Part shown: positions 16,432 through 25,896 of the stretch, piece by piece
Numbering within the stretch: the first letter of the stretch is position 1
How the letters are laid out: every line of letters starts with the position of its first letter
Source: Gilvimarinus xylanilyticus
GTDB taxonomy: Bacteria; Pseudomonadota; Gammaproteobacteria; Pseudomonadales; Cellvibrionaceae
Assembly (NCBI RefSeq): GCF_024195295.1
Contig: NZ_JAMFTH010000001.1
Span: 496,001-560,000, forward strand
Length of the DNA stretch: 64,000 nucleotides
Direction of reading: 5' to 3'
The notes under the pieces: model-generated
The model's database searches: none
What the model was told of the DNA's origin: nothing
Seen by the model: the letters and a program-made list of their open reading frames with translations, nothing else
Program-made: the position numbers and the translations under genes

Positions 16432-19400
16432 TTACTCCGCCGCCAAAGCTTCAATCACCTCAGCGGAAACGGCTTCGTTAAAGATGACTAGCTCATCCAC
16501 CAGTCCCTGGTACGGGGTATCCCAGTAGTTCACGCCGATGCCAAAGGCGGCGTTGTCGCCGGTAAATACATCCGGGAAGCCGGTGCCGCTAAACACCTGT
16601 TCGCCGTCCAGATACAGGGTCAGGGTGCCTGCATCGTTTACGGCAGCAAAGTGAGTCCACTCGCCAGAGGGGATTTGCGTGCCGGTGTCGCCGTCGAACC
16701 AGTTGGTGCCGGACCACAACATGGTGTTACCAGCATCGCCCGGACCGAAGGGCACCACACTGATCCAACTGGCGTCGCTCATGGCCCCAAAGAAGGTGGT
16801 AGTAAACTGATTGAGCGCGGTGGGGTTCAGCCACAGGGCAAAGCTGTAACGACTGCCGCTGATCAGACCGTCGGCCAGACGCACACCGCTGGCGCCATCC
16901 AGGCTTAGTGCCATACCGCTTTTACCACTGGCATAGTTTACGGTGCCGCCGGTGTTGTCCAGGCGATCACCGGTCACGCTGCCCGAGGCGAAGCTGCCGG
17001 CGACATCGTCCAGGTGCTCGTCGAAGCTATAACGCGCCGATGGCTCGGACGGAGCCAGAGAGCGAACAGTAGCATCGAAGGTTTTGGTTGCCGATTCGCC
17101 ATCCAGTGTCAGGGTGGCAGTCAGCGTTACCATACCGTCTACCGACTGTGGCTGAGTCACTACGGCGGTGTTATTGTCGATGCTGATCAGGCCCGTATCC
17201 GAGCTGCTCCACTCGATCGCGGCGGCGTAAGGGCCGGTAGCGGGCAGGGTGAAGTCGGACTGAACACCGTTTAGATCGCCCAGATCTAGCAGTTCGACGG
17301 CCGAATCCAGCAGTTCACTGGCCGGTTGTTGGTCGATATCCAGAGCGGCGATCTCGCCCGCGCTTAGAGAGGCATCGTAGATATTAAGCTCGTCGATCAA
17401 GCCCGTATAGGGCGTATCCCAGTAGTTGACCCCCAGCGCAAAAACACCGTCGTTCCAGGTGAAAAAGTCCGTCAGGTTGGCGCCCGAGAACTTCTGCTCG
17501 CCATTAAGGTAAACCGATACGGTACCGCGATTCACGCTAAAAGCCATGTGGGTCCACTCGTTGGCGGGAATTACCTCGCCCGCGCTGGCGTCCACCCAAG
17601 CTTGGCTTCCGCTCCACAGCATGGTATTGCCGTCCCAGCTTTGCGGTACAAAGCTAATCCACTGGTCTGACGTCAAGGCTCCGCTGTCGTTGGTGTACTC
17701 GTCGATTGCACCGAAGAAAGCGGTCGTGAACTGGTTAAGCACCGTGGGGTTTACCCACATGGATACGGTGTATTCGTAGTTATCAATAAGACCATCGGGC
17801 AGGCGTACCCCGGTAAAGCCGTCCAGCATCACAGCTTGTCCCGTTTTACCGGCGGCAAAGCTTACCGTGCCGGCGTTGTGGATACGATCGCCCGTCGCCA
17901 TGCCGTCGGCTTTGTTACCCAGCTCATCCGCCAGATCATCGTCAAAGCTGTAGTGAGCGGTGCGGTTGTAGCTCATGCGCTCGGGCACGGCCACGGTAAA
18001 GCTACGTTCGCTTTCCATACCCTTGCGGGTAATGGTGGCGGTCAGGTTTACGCTGGCATCGCCTTCGCCCACGTTGGGACGCATAACCTCGCCCTGATCG
18101 TCGATCACGCTTGGGTTGTCGCTGCTCCAGCTAATGGTGGCGCCGCGCGCCCCGGCCGTAGACAGGGTGATTTGGTTGCCTTTAAACATCTCGGGCAGTA
18201 CCAGGTCGTCGGCAATCGCATCCATAATCTCGCCATCGCCTTTGGCAGGCAATTGGATGCCCCACAGTGACGCGCCCTCATCCGACAGCGCGGTGAAGCT
18301 TGGCATCAGCGTTTCCAGGCGCGGGTCCCACTGCCAGGCAGCGTTGCCTTCAAACACAGTGCCGTCTTCCAGGGTAATGGTAATGCGCTCGGGCTGATCG
18401 GCGTACAGCATATAGCTGCCGCTTACCTCACCGCTGATGGTGCCGTCTTCGTGCATTGTTACCGCTTGCGACAGGTGTGCCGTGCGGTTGATGTCTTTAC
18501 CGTGGTTGATAATCTGGTAGTCGCCCACAATGTCCTGATGGTCGACGATATTATCGCCTTCAATGGGCGCATAGCGCTGGGGTGATGCCACCAGCCAGTC
18601 GTCGTTATTAATCCACATCTCGTGCACGCGAATAGCGTGGCCTTCGCCGCGATTGGGGAAGCGAGTGTGAGTGATCAAGAAATGCTTGCCGGTCTCGTCA
18701 TCGTAGTACGCCGAGTTGTGGCCCGGTGCCAGGTAGCCACGCGATTCGGCGTCAGAGCCTGCCAGTGACTGGAAGATAAAGCCGCCCATCATTTTGTTGC
18801 CGTAGGGGGCAATGCTGTCCCAGCCGCCACGAGCATTGGCGACATCGTTACCGACGGCGTCCAGGTAGGGGCCATCGGGGGTGCGCGAACGGGCCACGCG
18901 AATGTTGTAGCCATCGGCCGCTTCATAGCCGCCGAAAGAGGTGAACATGTAGTAATAGTCCGATTCGGGACTGTAAATGACAAAGCTGCCTTCGATAGAG
19001 CTGTGGTCACCACCGATAATGTGTTTGCCATAGCCCTGACCGGGTTCGGGTTTGCCGGTGGTCTCGTCCATTTTTAAAATGAAAATACCGCCGGAGTAGG
19101 AGCCGTAACTCAACCACAGTTGGCCGTCTTTGTCGTAGAATGCTGTGGGGTCAATAACATTGGGGTGAACAAAGGCATCGAAGCTTTCCAAATCACCTAC
19201 GCCGTAGTCGCCTTGCATTTGTTCATCGGTCTGGCCCGAGTAGAGGAAAATACCTTGGTCTTCGTAGGGGCCTTCCACGTTATCGGAAACCGCCACGCCC
19301 AGATAGGAGTGAGGCGCGTTGCAAAGGCCTTCTTCACTTGCCGGGTTCGCGCAGTGGTTGTAATAGAAGTAGTAGCGTCCATCGGCCAAGCGGATAATAT

Positions 19401-19821
19401 CTGAAGCCCAAGAGCCCACATGACCACCGGTCCACTCGATGCCCTCGGCAATTTCGGTAGCATAGGTGTTAAACAGAGGGTTAGCGTCGTTTACGCCATT
19501 GGCCACCAGCTCCCAATTCACCAAATCGGTACTTTTGGCAAAGCCCAGATGTGAGCCCACCACATAGTAAGTGCCGTCCTCAGCGCGAATCACGGAAGGA
19601 TCATGCACAGCTACATCGTTATAGTTGACCAGGGTTGGGTCAATGGTGGGGTTTTCGAACGCCTGTAAAGGCTCCGAGCTGGAAGAAGAGCTAACACTGG
19701 ATGAAGATGAGTTGGCTGTGCTTGAGGATGAGCTGGTAGTAGAACCGCCATCTGAGCCACCGCCGCCGCAACCTGCGAGCGACAATACGCTCACCGCCAG
19801 GGCGAGAGACCGAATATTCAT
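16432..19821 (-). CDS. Multidomain GH43 lipoprotein, probable endo-1,5-alpha-L-arabinanase
   Basis: 1129 residues from the ATG at 19821, with AGAGG upstream. The lipobox LSLAGC gives Cys18, followed by a Ser-rich linker to about residue 50. The GH43 five-blade domain covers about 55-395. The catalytic base Asp is in AVHDPSVIR, the pKa-modulating Asp in VIDPTAFYD, and the acid Glu in SSIEGSFVIY. Next come a GH43 C-terminal domain like that of Bacillus AbnB (about 400-500), an atrophied bacterial Ig domain, a LamG/ConA-like domain (about 625-800), a second Ig and a second LamG. It is probably displayed on the outer membrane to cut arabinan side chains of pectin. It is a close paralogue of the gene at 21349-25008. 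Confidence 0.9.
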   Translation of the reverse strand: MNIRSLALAVSVLSLAGCGGGGSDGGSTTSSSSSTANSSSSSVSSSSSSEPLQAFENPTIDPTLVNYNDVAVHDPSVIRAEDGTYYVVGSHLGFAKSTDLVNWELVANGVNDANPLFNTYATEIAEGIEWTGGHVGSWASDIIRLADGRYYFYYNHCANPASEEGLCNAPHSYLGVAVSDNVEGPYEDQGIFLYSGQTDEQMQGDYGVGDLESFDAFVHPNVIDPTAFYDKDGQLWLSYGSYSGGIFILKMDETTGKPEPGQGYGKHIIGGDHSSIEGSFVIYSPESDYYYMFTSFGGYEAADGYNIRVARSRTPDGPYLDAVGNDVANARGGWDSIAPYGNKMMGGFIFQSLAGSDAESRGYLAPGHNSAYYDDETGKHFLITHTRFPNRGEGHAIRVHEMWINNDDWLVASPQRYAPIEGDNIVDHQDIVGDYQIINHGKDINRTAHLSQAVTMHEDGTISGEVSGSYMLYADQPERITITLEDGTVFEGNAAWQWDPRLETLMPSFTALSDEGASLWGIQLPAKGDGEIMDAIADDLVLPEMFKGNQITLSTAGARGATISWSSDNPSVIDDQGEVMRPNVGEGDASVNLTATITRKGMESERSFTVAVPERMSYNRTAHYSFDDDLADELGNKADGMATGDRIHNAGTVSFAAGKTGQAVMLDGFTGVRLPDGLIDNYEYTVSMWVNPTVLNQFTTAFFGAIDEYTNDSGALTSDQWISFVPQSWDGNTMLWSGSQAWVDASAGEVIPANEWTHMAFSVNRGTVSVYLNGEQKFSGANLTDFFTWNDGVFALGVNYWDTPYTGLIDELNIYDASLSAGEIAALDIDQQPASELLDSAVELLDLGDLNGVQSDFTLPATGPYAAAIEWSSSDTGLISIDNNTAVVTQPQSVDGMVTLTATLTLDGESATKTFDATVRSLAPSEPSARYSFDEHLDDVAGSFASGSVTGDRLDNTGGTVNYASGKSGMALSLDGASGVRLADGLISGSRYSFALWLNPTALNQFTTTFFGAMSDASWISVVPFGPGDAGNTMLWSGTNWFDGDTGTQIPSGEWTHFAAVNDAGTLTLYLDGEQVFSGTGFPDVFTGDNAAFGIGVNYWDTPYQGLVDELVIFNEAVSAEVIEALAAE

Positions 19822-19872
19822 TCTGTATACCTCTGTTATGTTTTTATAGAAACGTCTACATCGAAAACACAT

Positions 19873-19900
19873 CAATAGTAATACAATAATAATATATGGG
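19873..19900 (-). promoter_or_regulatory. AT-rich GH43-associated motif, copy 1
   Basis: On the minus strand this reads TATTATTATTGTATTACT. The core TATTGTATTA (19879-19888 as its complement) is shared with the upstream regions of the other GH43 genes (25055-25064 and 46250-46259). It lies about 60 nt from the start codon. It could be an operator or part of a promoter. Confidence 0.45.
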
Positions 19901-20053
19901 CAATGAGTCCGAGATTCAGGCTCTAAGCGTGATAGCGGAAAAATAATCCTAAAGTAGGTTTTGGCACAATTTTATGCTTGTTTAGGCGGGTTAGAGTGGG
20001 GTTTTGGGTTGAGGGAATTGGTCGAGGGGCGAGTCACAATAGGTTTTCCGATA

Positions 20054-20092
20054 AAAAAGACCACAGTATGTCATACATATTGTGGTCTTTTT
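20054..20092 (-). terminator. Terminator after the GH105 gene
   Basis: AAAAAGACCACA at 20054-20065 pairs with TGTGGTCTTTTT at 20081-20092, giving a 12-bp stem. Read on the minus strand the stem ends in a T-run. It begins 17 nt after the GH105 stop codon. Confidence 0.88.
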
Positions 20093-20108
20093 GACTCTAA
20101 CTGGAGGT

Positions 20109-21164
20109 TTACTTCTCTTTTGTTAGCCGTGTTGCCGCCAGCCACAGCAGCGGCGCTTGGCCGTGCAAGTCTCCGGTAATGCGGGGGCGGTCTAAGTAGT
20201 AATCGGGGTCCTGGCTTTGCCCGGTCCCCACGCACACATCGGTGAGCTGGCCGTCGGCAGTGACTCTTTTTTCCAGCGCCTGCCAGGCTTTATCCACCGC
20301 TGGCTGGTACAGGCTTTTCTCTAGCAGGCCGCGTTCAACGCCCACCGCCATGGCGAAGGCAAACATGGCAGTGCCCGAGGATTCTTTCCAGGCGTCGGGG
20401 TAATCAATCAACTGGCGCCACATGCCGTCATCCGCCTGATACTGCAAAAGGGCCGCCATCATCTTTTGGTAGCCCTGATTAATAGAGTCATAAAGGGGGT
20501 GTTCGGGCGGGAGTTCAGATATCAGCTCAGCCAGGCCTGCGGCCACCCAGCCATTGCCCCGGCCCCAAAAGAAGGGGGCCTCGGGGCCGTGATGAAAGAG
20601 GCCGTTGGGCTGCTGCAGTTTCTCCAGGTAGGCATTAATTTGCACTGCGGCGCGCTGCAGATAAATGGGTTTTTGGGTGGCGCGGAAAGCCTGAACCTGC
20701 AGCGCACCGATCATCCAGACATCGTCAATCCAGTAGCGGGTCTGGCGGGTCAGGCCATCGTCCTGAGGATTCTCCCATTGCTCGTCTGCCAGCACCAAGC
20801 CGGTGTTGAGTGCCTCGGTATCGCCATTGGTAAAGTAACGCTCAATGGGCAAGATGCCGTAGGCATTGGCGTCCACATGATCGTCTTCCAGTAAGTTGTC
20901 GGTACCCGGAACTTCTTGATAGCGCGCTAGCAGCTTCTCGCTCAGAACCAGATTGTCACTAATGCGGGCGTACTTTAACGCGCCATAGGCTGCCGCGGCT
21001 TCGGCATAGTGAAAGCCGGTAAAATGGTCGCTAACGTACATCATATAGTCTGGCCGATTCAGCAAGTCCTTGATCGCGTGGTTGGCGACCGAGCTCGAAT
21101 CCGCTTGGCTCCATACAGAAACCGTAGTGGCGAAGGTAAGTAATAGGGTGTTCAGGATTTTCAT
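20109..21164 (-). CDS. GH105 unsaturated rhamnogalacturonyl hydrolase
   Basis: 351 residues with a short signal peptide (about 1-21). The six-hairpin barrel shows the family marks DDHVDANAYG, YWIDDVWMIGALQVQA (the catalytic Asp of YteR-type enzymes lies here), and FFWGRGNGWVAAGLAEL. KESSGTAMFAFAMA and the C-terminal GQAPLLWLA follow. These enzymes remove the unsaturated galacturonyl residue left by rhamnogalacturonan lyases. The gene lies between two arabinanase-like GH43 genes on the same strand but has its own terminator. The three genes together fit breakdown of rhamnogalacturonan I with arabinan side chains. Confidence 0.9.
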   Translation of the reverse strand: MKILNTLLLTFATTVSVWSQADSSSVANHAIKDLLNRPDYMMYVSDHFTGFHYAEAAAAYGALKYARISDNLVLSEKLLARYQEVPGTDNLLEDDHVDANAYGILPIERYFTNGDTEALNTGLVLADEQWENPQDDGLTRQTRYWIDDVWMIGALQVQAFRATQKPIYLQRAAVQINAYLEKLQQPNGLFHHGPEAPFFWGRGNGWVAAGLAELISELPPEHPLYDSINQGYQKMMAALLQYQADDGMWRQLIDYPDAWKESSGTAMFAFAMAVGVERGLLEKSLYQPAVDKAWQALEKRVTADGQLTDVCVGTGQSQDPDYYLDRPRITGDLHGQAPLLWLAATRLTKEK

Positions 21165-21316
21165 AGGCTACTCGTCCCATTTATTATGGTCGTTGGGACA
21201 GTAACAGTGTGGGGCTGAACGGGGAAGAGGCTGGATAATTATTTAAGGTGCTGGAAAACGGGTAGAGCAAGCCCCTAGCGTAGTGCTTGGGGCTGCTTAT
21301 TACATAAAGCGTGGGT

Positions 21317-21342
21317 TGCTGGCACTAAAATACGTGCCAGCA
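21317..21342. other. Hairpin just after the second GH43 gene
   Basis: TGCTGGCAC at 21317-21325 pairs with GTGCCAGCA at 21334-21342, ending 6 nt from the GH43 stop codon at 21349. No T-run follows on the minus strand. It may be a processing or pausing structure, or a weak terminator. Confidence 0.4.
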
Positions 21343-21348
21343 GTCGGT

Positions 21349-24300
21349 TTAAGGGGTTGCCAAGTCGGTGATGATATCTGCGCCAACCGCTTCGTTGTAT
21401 ATCACAAGTTCGTCGACTAAGCCTTGATAGGGCATATCCCAGTAGTTCACGCCTATCCCAAAGCTGTTGCCGGGCTCGGCAAGAGCGTCGGGGAAACCGG
21501 TATTGTTAAACACCTGAGTACCATTGAGATAAATTGTAATTTCGCCGTTATCCACCACTGCGGCAAAGTGGGTCCATTGGTTGGTGGCAATCTGAGAGCC
21601 TGTATCACCATCGTACCAGGCGGTGCCTGACCATAGCATAGTGTGACCAGCGCCGGGGCCAAAGGGAACCAAGCTTATCCAGCTGTCCCCCGAGCTTGCT
21701 CCGAAAAAGGTAGGTGTAAACTGGCTCAGAGTGGTTGGGTTTAGCCAGATCCCGAACGAGTAGCGATGACCGGTAATCAGGTCGTTGGGGAGTGCAATGC
21801 CGCTGGCACCATCCAAGCTTACAGCCGAACCGCTTTGGCCGCTTACATAGGCTACAGTGCCTCCGGTGTTGTCTAGACGATCACCGGTAACGCTACCGGA
21901 GGTAAAGTTACCTCTCTCGTCATCTAGGTGCTCGTCAAAGCTGTAGTGTGCCACCGGAGTAGGTGGGGCCAGAGAGTCAAGAGTGACCACAAAGGCTTTC
22001 TCGGTAGTATCTCCGTTCAGGCTAATGGTGGCGGTAAGGGTAACGTCTGTGTCGTATAGCTCGGGTCGGGTGACCACGGCGGTGTTACCGTTTACCTGTA
22101 TTAAGCTCGAGTCCGACGAAACCCAGCTTACGCTGGATGCGTAGGGGCCGGACGTTGGCAGGGCAAAATCGTTCTGCACTGCCGAGATATCACCCAGGCT
22201 CAGAATTTCCGCCGCCGAGGTCAGCAACTCTGTGGTGTTGGTGGCTTCAATATCCAGCGTTTGAATTTCAGCGGCGCTCAAAGCTGTGTCGTAGACATTC
22301 AGTTCGTCAACCAAGCCCTGATAGGGGGTATCCCAAAAGTTAACCCCAACGGAGAACTGGCCGGTTTGCGTGCTGAAAAAGTCCGTTAAATTGGCGCCGG
22401 TATACTTGGCCTCGCCATCGATATAAACCGTGACTGTGCCGCGATCCACGGTGAACGCTAGGTGGGTCCAAGTGGCGGCGGGAATCAACTCGCCAGTGGA
22501 TGCATCCACCCACGCCTGGGAGCCACTCCACAACATGGTGTTGCCGTCCCAGCCTTGCGGTTGCAGGCTGATCCATTGGCTGGAAGCGCCGGCCCCATCG
22601 GGTAGACCACCAAAAAACACGGGTGAGAAACCAGTAATGGTCGTGGGGTTAACCCACATAGAAACGGTGTATTCGTGGTTGTCGATCAGCCCATCCGGCA
22701 GCTGCACGCCATTGGTGCCGTCGAGCAAAAGTGCCTGACCTTCCCGGCCAATGTCATAATCGACGCTGCCCGAGGTGTTGGCCCGATCGGCGGTAGGTGA
22801 CCCGGTGGCGAAATGACCGGTGCTGTCGCTCAGGTCGTTTTCGAACTTGAACTCGGCTACACGGTTAAAGGTAACTCGTTCCTCCACGGTGACGTTAAAT
22901 ACTTTTTGGGTTTGCACCCCGTCACGTTCAATGGTGGCTGTCAGAGTTACCGTGCTATCGCCTTCGCCTACATTGGGACGAGAGACTTCACCCGAGGTGT
23001 TAATCACGACAGGATTGTCCGACTCCCAGGAAATGCTTGCCCCGCGCGCGCCCTCGGTAGGAAGGTTGAGCCAGCTTCCTTTGAATGTGGTTGGCAGGGT
23101 TAGATCATCCACAATTGCGGTAATAATCTCGTCATTAAGTTTACTTTGTAGTTGAACGCCCCACAGAGAAACACCTTGATCTGACATGGCGCTGAAGGTT
23201 GGCACCAGTTTGTTAATACGTGGATCCCATTGCCAGGCGGTTACCCCCTCGAAAATTGACCCGTCATCCAGAGCGATAGTGATGCGTTCTGGTTGCTCGG
23301 GGTAAAGAACATAAAGGCCGGTCACATCTCCACTGATGCTGCCGTCTTCGCTCAAAAAGGCGTCTACGGACTGGTGCGCTGTGCGGTTAATATCCTTTTG
23401 GTGGTTGATCAGCTGGTAATCACCCACTATGTCTTGGTAGTCGACAATGTTTTCACCTTCAATCGGTGCGTAGCGTTGGGGCGAGGCTACCAGCCAGCCA
23501 TCATTATTGACCCATAACTCGTGCACGCGGATGGCATGACCTTCACCGCGATTGGGAAAGCGAGTGTGGGTAATCAGGTAATGTTGGCCTGTAGCTTCAT
23601 CATAGTAGGCAGAGTTATGCCCGGGGGCTAAGTAACCGCGGGCCTCGGCGTCAGAACCGGGATAGGAGGCAAAGTTAAAGCCGCCCATCAATTTTGTGCC
23701 GTAAGGGGAGATGCTGTCCCATCCACCGCGGGCATTGGCGACATCGTTACCGGCGGCGTCCAGGTAGGGGCCATCGGGGGTGCGTGAACGGGCCACACGG
23801 ATGTTATAGCCATCGGCCGCCTCGTAGCCGCCGAACGAGGTGAACATATAATAATAATCGGACTCCGGGCTGTAGATCACAAAGCTGCCCTCGATGGAGC
23901 TGTGAGCCCCGCCGATGATATGCTTGCCGTAGCCTTGGTCGGGTTCGGGCATGCCCGTATTTTCATCCATTTTGAGGATGAAAATACCTCCGGAGTAAGA
24001 CCCGTAAGACATCCATAGCTGGCCATCTTTGTCGAAAAAGGCAGTGGGGTCGATCACATTGGGGTGAACCCTGGCATCAAAACTGTCTAGCCCACCGATA
24101 TTGTATTCGCCTTGCATCTGCTCATCGGTTTGGCCGGAGTACAGGAATATGCCTTGATCTTCGTAGGGGCCTTCCACGTTATCGGAAACCGCTAGCCCCA
24201 AATATGAGTGAGGAGCGTTGCAAAGCCCTTCTTCACTTGCCGGGTTGGCGCAGTGGTTGTAGTAAAAGTAATAACGTCCGTCGGCGAGGCGAATAATGTC

Positions 24301-25008
24301 CGAGGCCCACGACCCGACATGACCCCCGGTCCACTCAATGCCTTCGGCAATCTCAGTTTCGTAGGTGTTGAACAGAGGGTTGGCGTCGTCGACACCACTG
24401 GCAACTAGCTGCCAGTTGACTAAGTCGGTACTTTTAGCGAAACCTAAATGCGAGCCCACTACATAAAAAGTTCCATCTTCGGCGCGAATCACTGACGGGT
24501 CGTGCACAGCGATATCATTGTAATTAACAAGCGTTGGATCAATGCTGGGATCTGGGTAAGTGGTTAGGGTCGCCTCAGAGCTGCTGAACGAGGCGGAGGA
24601 CTCGGCATTTGATGAGGCAATACTGGATTCGCTCGAGGCTTGAGAGCTGGATGACAGTGAGCTAGAGGATTCGGCACTTGAAGCCTCGGAGCTCGAAGAT
24701 GCTGAGCTAAGGGTATCAGAGCTGACCGACGAGCTAACCGAGCTTGCGGCTTCAGAGCTTGATGAGGCTATGCTGGATTGCGAAGAGCTTGACACTGAGG
24801 ATGCCGGTGTCGAGCTGACCGAGCTCGATGAATCAATACTTGACGCTACAGAGCTTGAAACTACGCTGCTGGAGGCTTGCGAGCTGGTCGGTTGACTGCT
24901 GGCTGAGCTGAGCGATGAGGATGAATTGTTATCGCTTTCGGTGGATTCACCACCACAACCGGCGATAGATATTACACTCACCGCTAAGGCGAGGGCGCGT
25001 ATAGACAT
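21349..25008 (-). CDS. Multidomain GH43 lipoprotein, paralogue with expanded Ser linker
   Basis: 1219 residues. The lipobox SIAGC gives Cys18. A linker of about 130 residues follows, made almost wholly of Ser with Ala, Val, Glu and Thr. The rest repeats the order of the gene at 16432-19821: GH43 domain (Asp in IAVHDPSVIR, Asp in VIDPTAFFD, Glu in SSIEGSFVIY), AbnB-like C-terminal domain, Ig, LamG, Ig, LamG. The catalytic domains of the two proteins share long identical runs, while the linkers and LamG domains differ. An endo-arabinanase role is likely. The long linker would push the catalytic domain well away from the membrane. Confidence 0.9.
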   Translation of the reverse strand: MSIRALALAVSVISIAGCGGESTESDNNSSSSLSSASSQPTSSQASSSVVSSSVASSIDSSSSVSSTPASSVSSSSQSSIASSSSEAASSVSSSVSSDTLSSASSSSEASSAESSSSLSSSSQASSESSIASSNAESSASFSSSEATLTTYPDPSIDPTLVNYNDIAVHDPSVIRAEDGTFYVVGSHLGFAKSTDLVNWQLVASGVDDANPLFNTYETEIAEGIEWTGGHVGSWASDIIRLADGRYYFYYNHCANPASEEGLCNAPHSYLGLAVSDNVEGPYEDQGIFLYSGQTDEQMQGEYNIGGLDSFDARVHPNVIDPTAFFDKDGQLWMSYGSYSGGIFILKMDENTGMPEPDQGYGKHIIGGAHSSIEGSFVIYSPESDYYYMFTSFGGYEAADGYNIRVARSRTPDGPYLDAAGNDVANARGGWDSISPYGTKLMGGFNFASYPGSDAEARGYLAPGHNSAYYDEATGQHYLITHTRFPNRGEGHAIRVHELWVNNDGWLVASPQRYAPIEGENIVDYQDIVGDYQLINHQKDINRTAHQSVDAFLSEDGSISGDVTGLYVLYPEQPERITIALDDGSIFEGVTAWQWDPRINKLVPTFSAMSDQGVSLWGVQLQSKLNDEIITAIVDDLTLPTTFKGSWLNLPTEGARGASISWESDNPVVINTSGEVSRPNVGEGDSTVTLTATIERDGVQTQKVFNVTVEERVTFNRVAEFKFENDLSDSTGHFATGSPTADRANTSGSVDYDIGREGQALLLDGTNGVQLPDGLIDNHEYTVSMWVNPTTITGFSPVFFGGLPDGAGASSQWISLQPQGWDGNTMLWSGSQAWVDASTGELIPAATWTHLAFTVDRGTVTVYIDGEAKYTGANLTDFFSTQTGQFSVGVNFWDTPYQGLVDELNVYDTALSAAEIQTLDIEATNTTELLTSAAEILSLGDISAVQNDFALPTSGPYASSVSWVSSDSSLIQVNGNTAVVTRPELYDTDVTLTATISLNGDTTEKAFVVTLDSLAPPTPVAHYSFDEHLDDERGNFTSGSVTGDRLDNTGGTVAYVSGQSGSAVSLDGASGIALPNDLITGHRYSFGIWLNPTTLSQFTPTFFGASSGDSWISLVPFGPGAGHTMLWSGTAWYDGDTGSQIATNQWTHFAAVVDNGEITIYLNGTQVFNNTGFPDALAEPGNSFGIGVNYWDMPYQGLVDELVIYNEAVGADIITDLATP

Positions 25009-25040
25009 AGTTTATCCCTTATTATTGTGTGGGGTTAGCG

Positions 25041-25065
25041 TTATTGTTAATAAATAATACAATAA
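25041..25065 (-). promoter_or_regulatory. AT-rich GH43-associated motif, copy 2, within an inverted repeat
   Basis: TTATTGT at 25041-25047 and its complement ACAATAA at 25059-25065 form an inverted repeat with 11 nt between them. The right arm contains the TATTGTATTA core (complement at 25055-25064) shared by the other GH43 upstream regions. It lies about 35-55 nt before the start codon, where a repressor or activator could act. From 25066 to about 25330 I see no gene; that part is non-coding leader. Confidence 0.45.
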
Positions 25066-25335
25066 TAAAATACTACTGATAAGTAAAGTTAACGTCGCTG
25101 GTTGTGAGAAAGCAGAACAGGGGTGAGTTGTTATTTTCGTTGCTGAATCATCGGCGCGAATGCCGAAGCGGCGAAGGCAAGCGAGCCCTGGCGTAGCTGA
25201 GGTCTATGTTGTGTGACTTAATTAGAGGCGCACATAGCCGTGCTTGCTAACCGTGGAGCGAGCTATAAGTTTCCTGGATAGAACTGTGTGAGAGCTTGTT
25301 TGGGTGGGGCTTGAGTGTGCCGCCGAGGGGGCGTT

Positions 25336-25356
25336 CCGGCGCGCGGCGCGCGCCGG
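25336..25356. other. Very GC-rich hairpin after the slyD-like gene
   Basis: CCGGCGCGC at 25336-25344 pairs with GCGCGCCGG at 25348-25356 across a 3-nt loop, 12 nt past the stop of the minus-strand gene. There is no T-run. It could stabilise the mRNA end. Confidence 0.45.
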
Positions 25357-25368
25357 GCAAACGAACAC

Positions 25369-25851
25369 TTAGTGCTCGTGACCGCCAGCGCCGTGGGCGT
25401 GGCCGTGCTGCTGTTCTTCTTCGGTAGCTTCACGAACTTCGGTGATTTCCACGTCGAAGTTCAGGTCGACACCGGCCAGCGGATGGTTGGCGTCTACAGT
25501 AACAGTGTCGCCCTCGACGGCAGCAACGCTAACCACCTGAGTGCCGTTTTCGGTCTGGGCGTGGAACTCCATGCCCGGCTCGATTTTGTCGACGCCGGTG
25601 AACATATTGGCGGGCAGTTCCTGCATCATGGCTTCATTGCGCTCACCATAAGCTTCGGCAGCGGGTACGGCAACTTGCAGTTTGTCGCCAGCTTGCTTAC
25701 CCGCCAGCTCTTTTTCCAGGCCCGGAATAATGTTGCTGGCACCGTGCAGGTAGGCCAGGGGCTCGCGACCCTCAGAGGAGTCCAGCACCTTGCCTTCCTT
25801 GTCGGTCAGGGTGTAGTGAAAACTGGCAATGCAGTTGTCGGAAATAATCAT
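25369..25851 (-). CDS. slyD: SlyD-like FKBP-type peptidyl-prolyl isomerase
   Basis: 160 residues. The FKBP fold is split by an insert-in-flap domain as in SlyD: FHYTLTDKEGKVLDSSEGRE, then LHGASNIIPGLEKELAGKQA. GERNEAMMQELP and a VDANHPLAGVDLNFDVEITE stretch follow. The tail is His-rich (HGHAHGAGGHEH), the metal-binding end of SlyD. It catalyses proline isomerisation and acts as a chaperone, and can carry nickel for hydrogenase or urease maturation. It is cytoplasmic. The next gene on this strand (DUF3108) ends 46 nt upstream. Confidence 0.9.
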   Translation of the reverse strand: MIISDNCIASFHYTLTDKEGKVLDSSEGREPLAYLHGASNIIPGLEKELAGKQAGDKLQVAVPAAEAYGERNEAMMQELPANMFTGVDKIEPGMEFHAQTENGTQVVSVAAVEGDTVTVDANHPLAGVDLNFDVEITEVREATEEEQQHGHAHGAGGHEH

Positions 25852-25896
25852 AGTGAATGCCTTTGGTTGGTGAGTGTATAAATAAACGAGTGAGCG

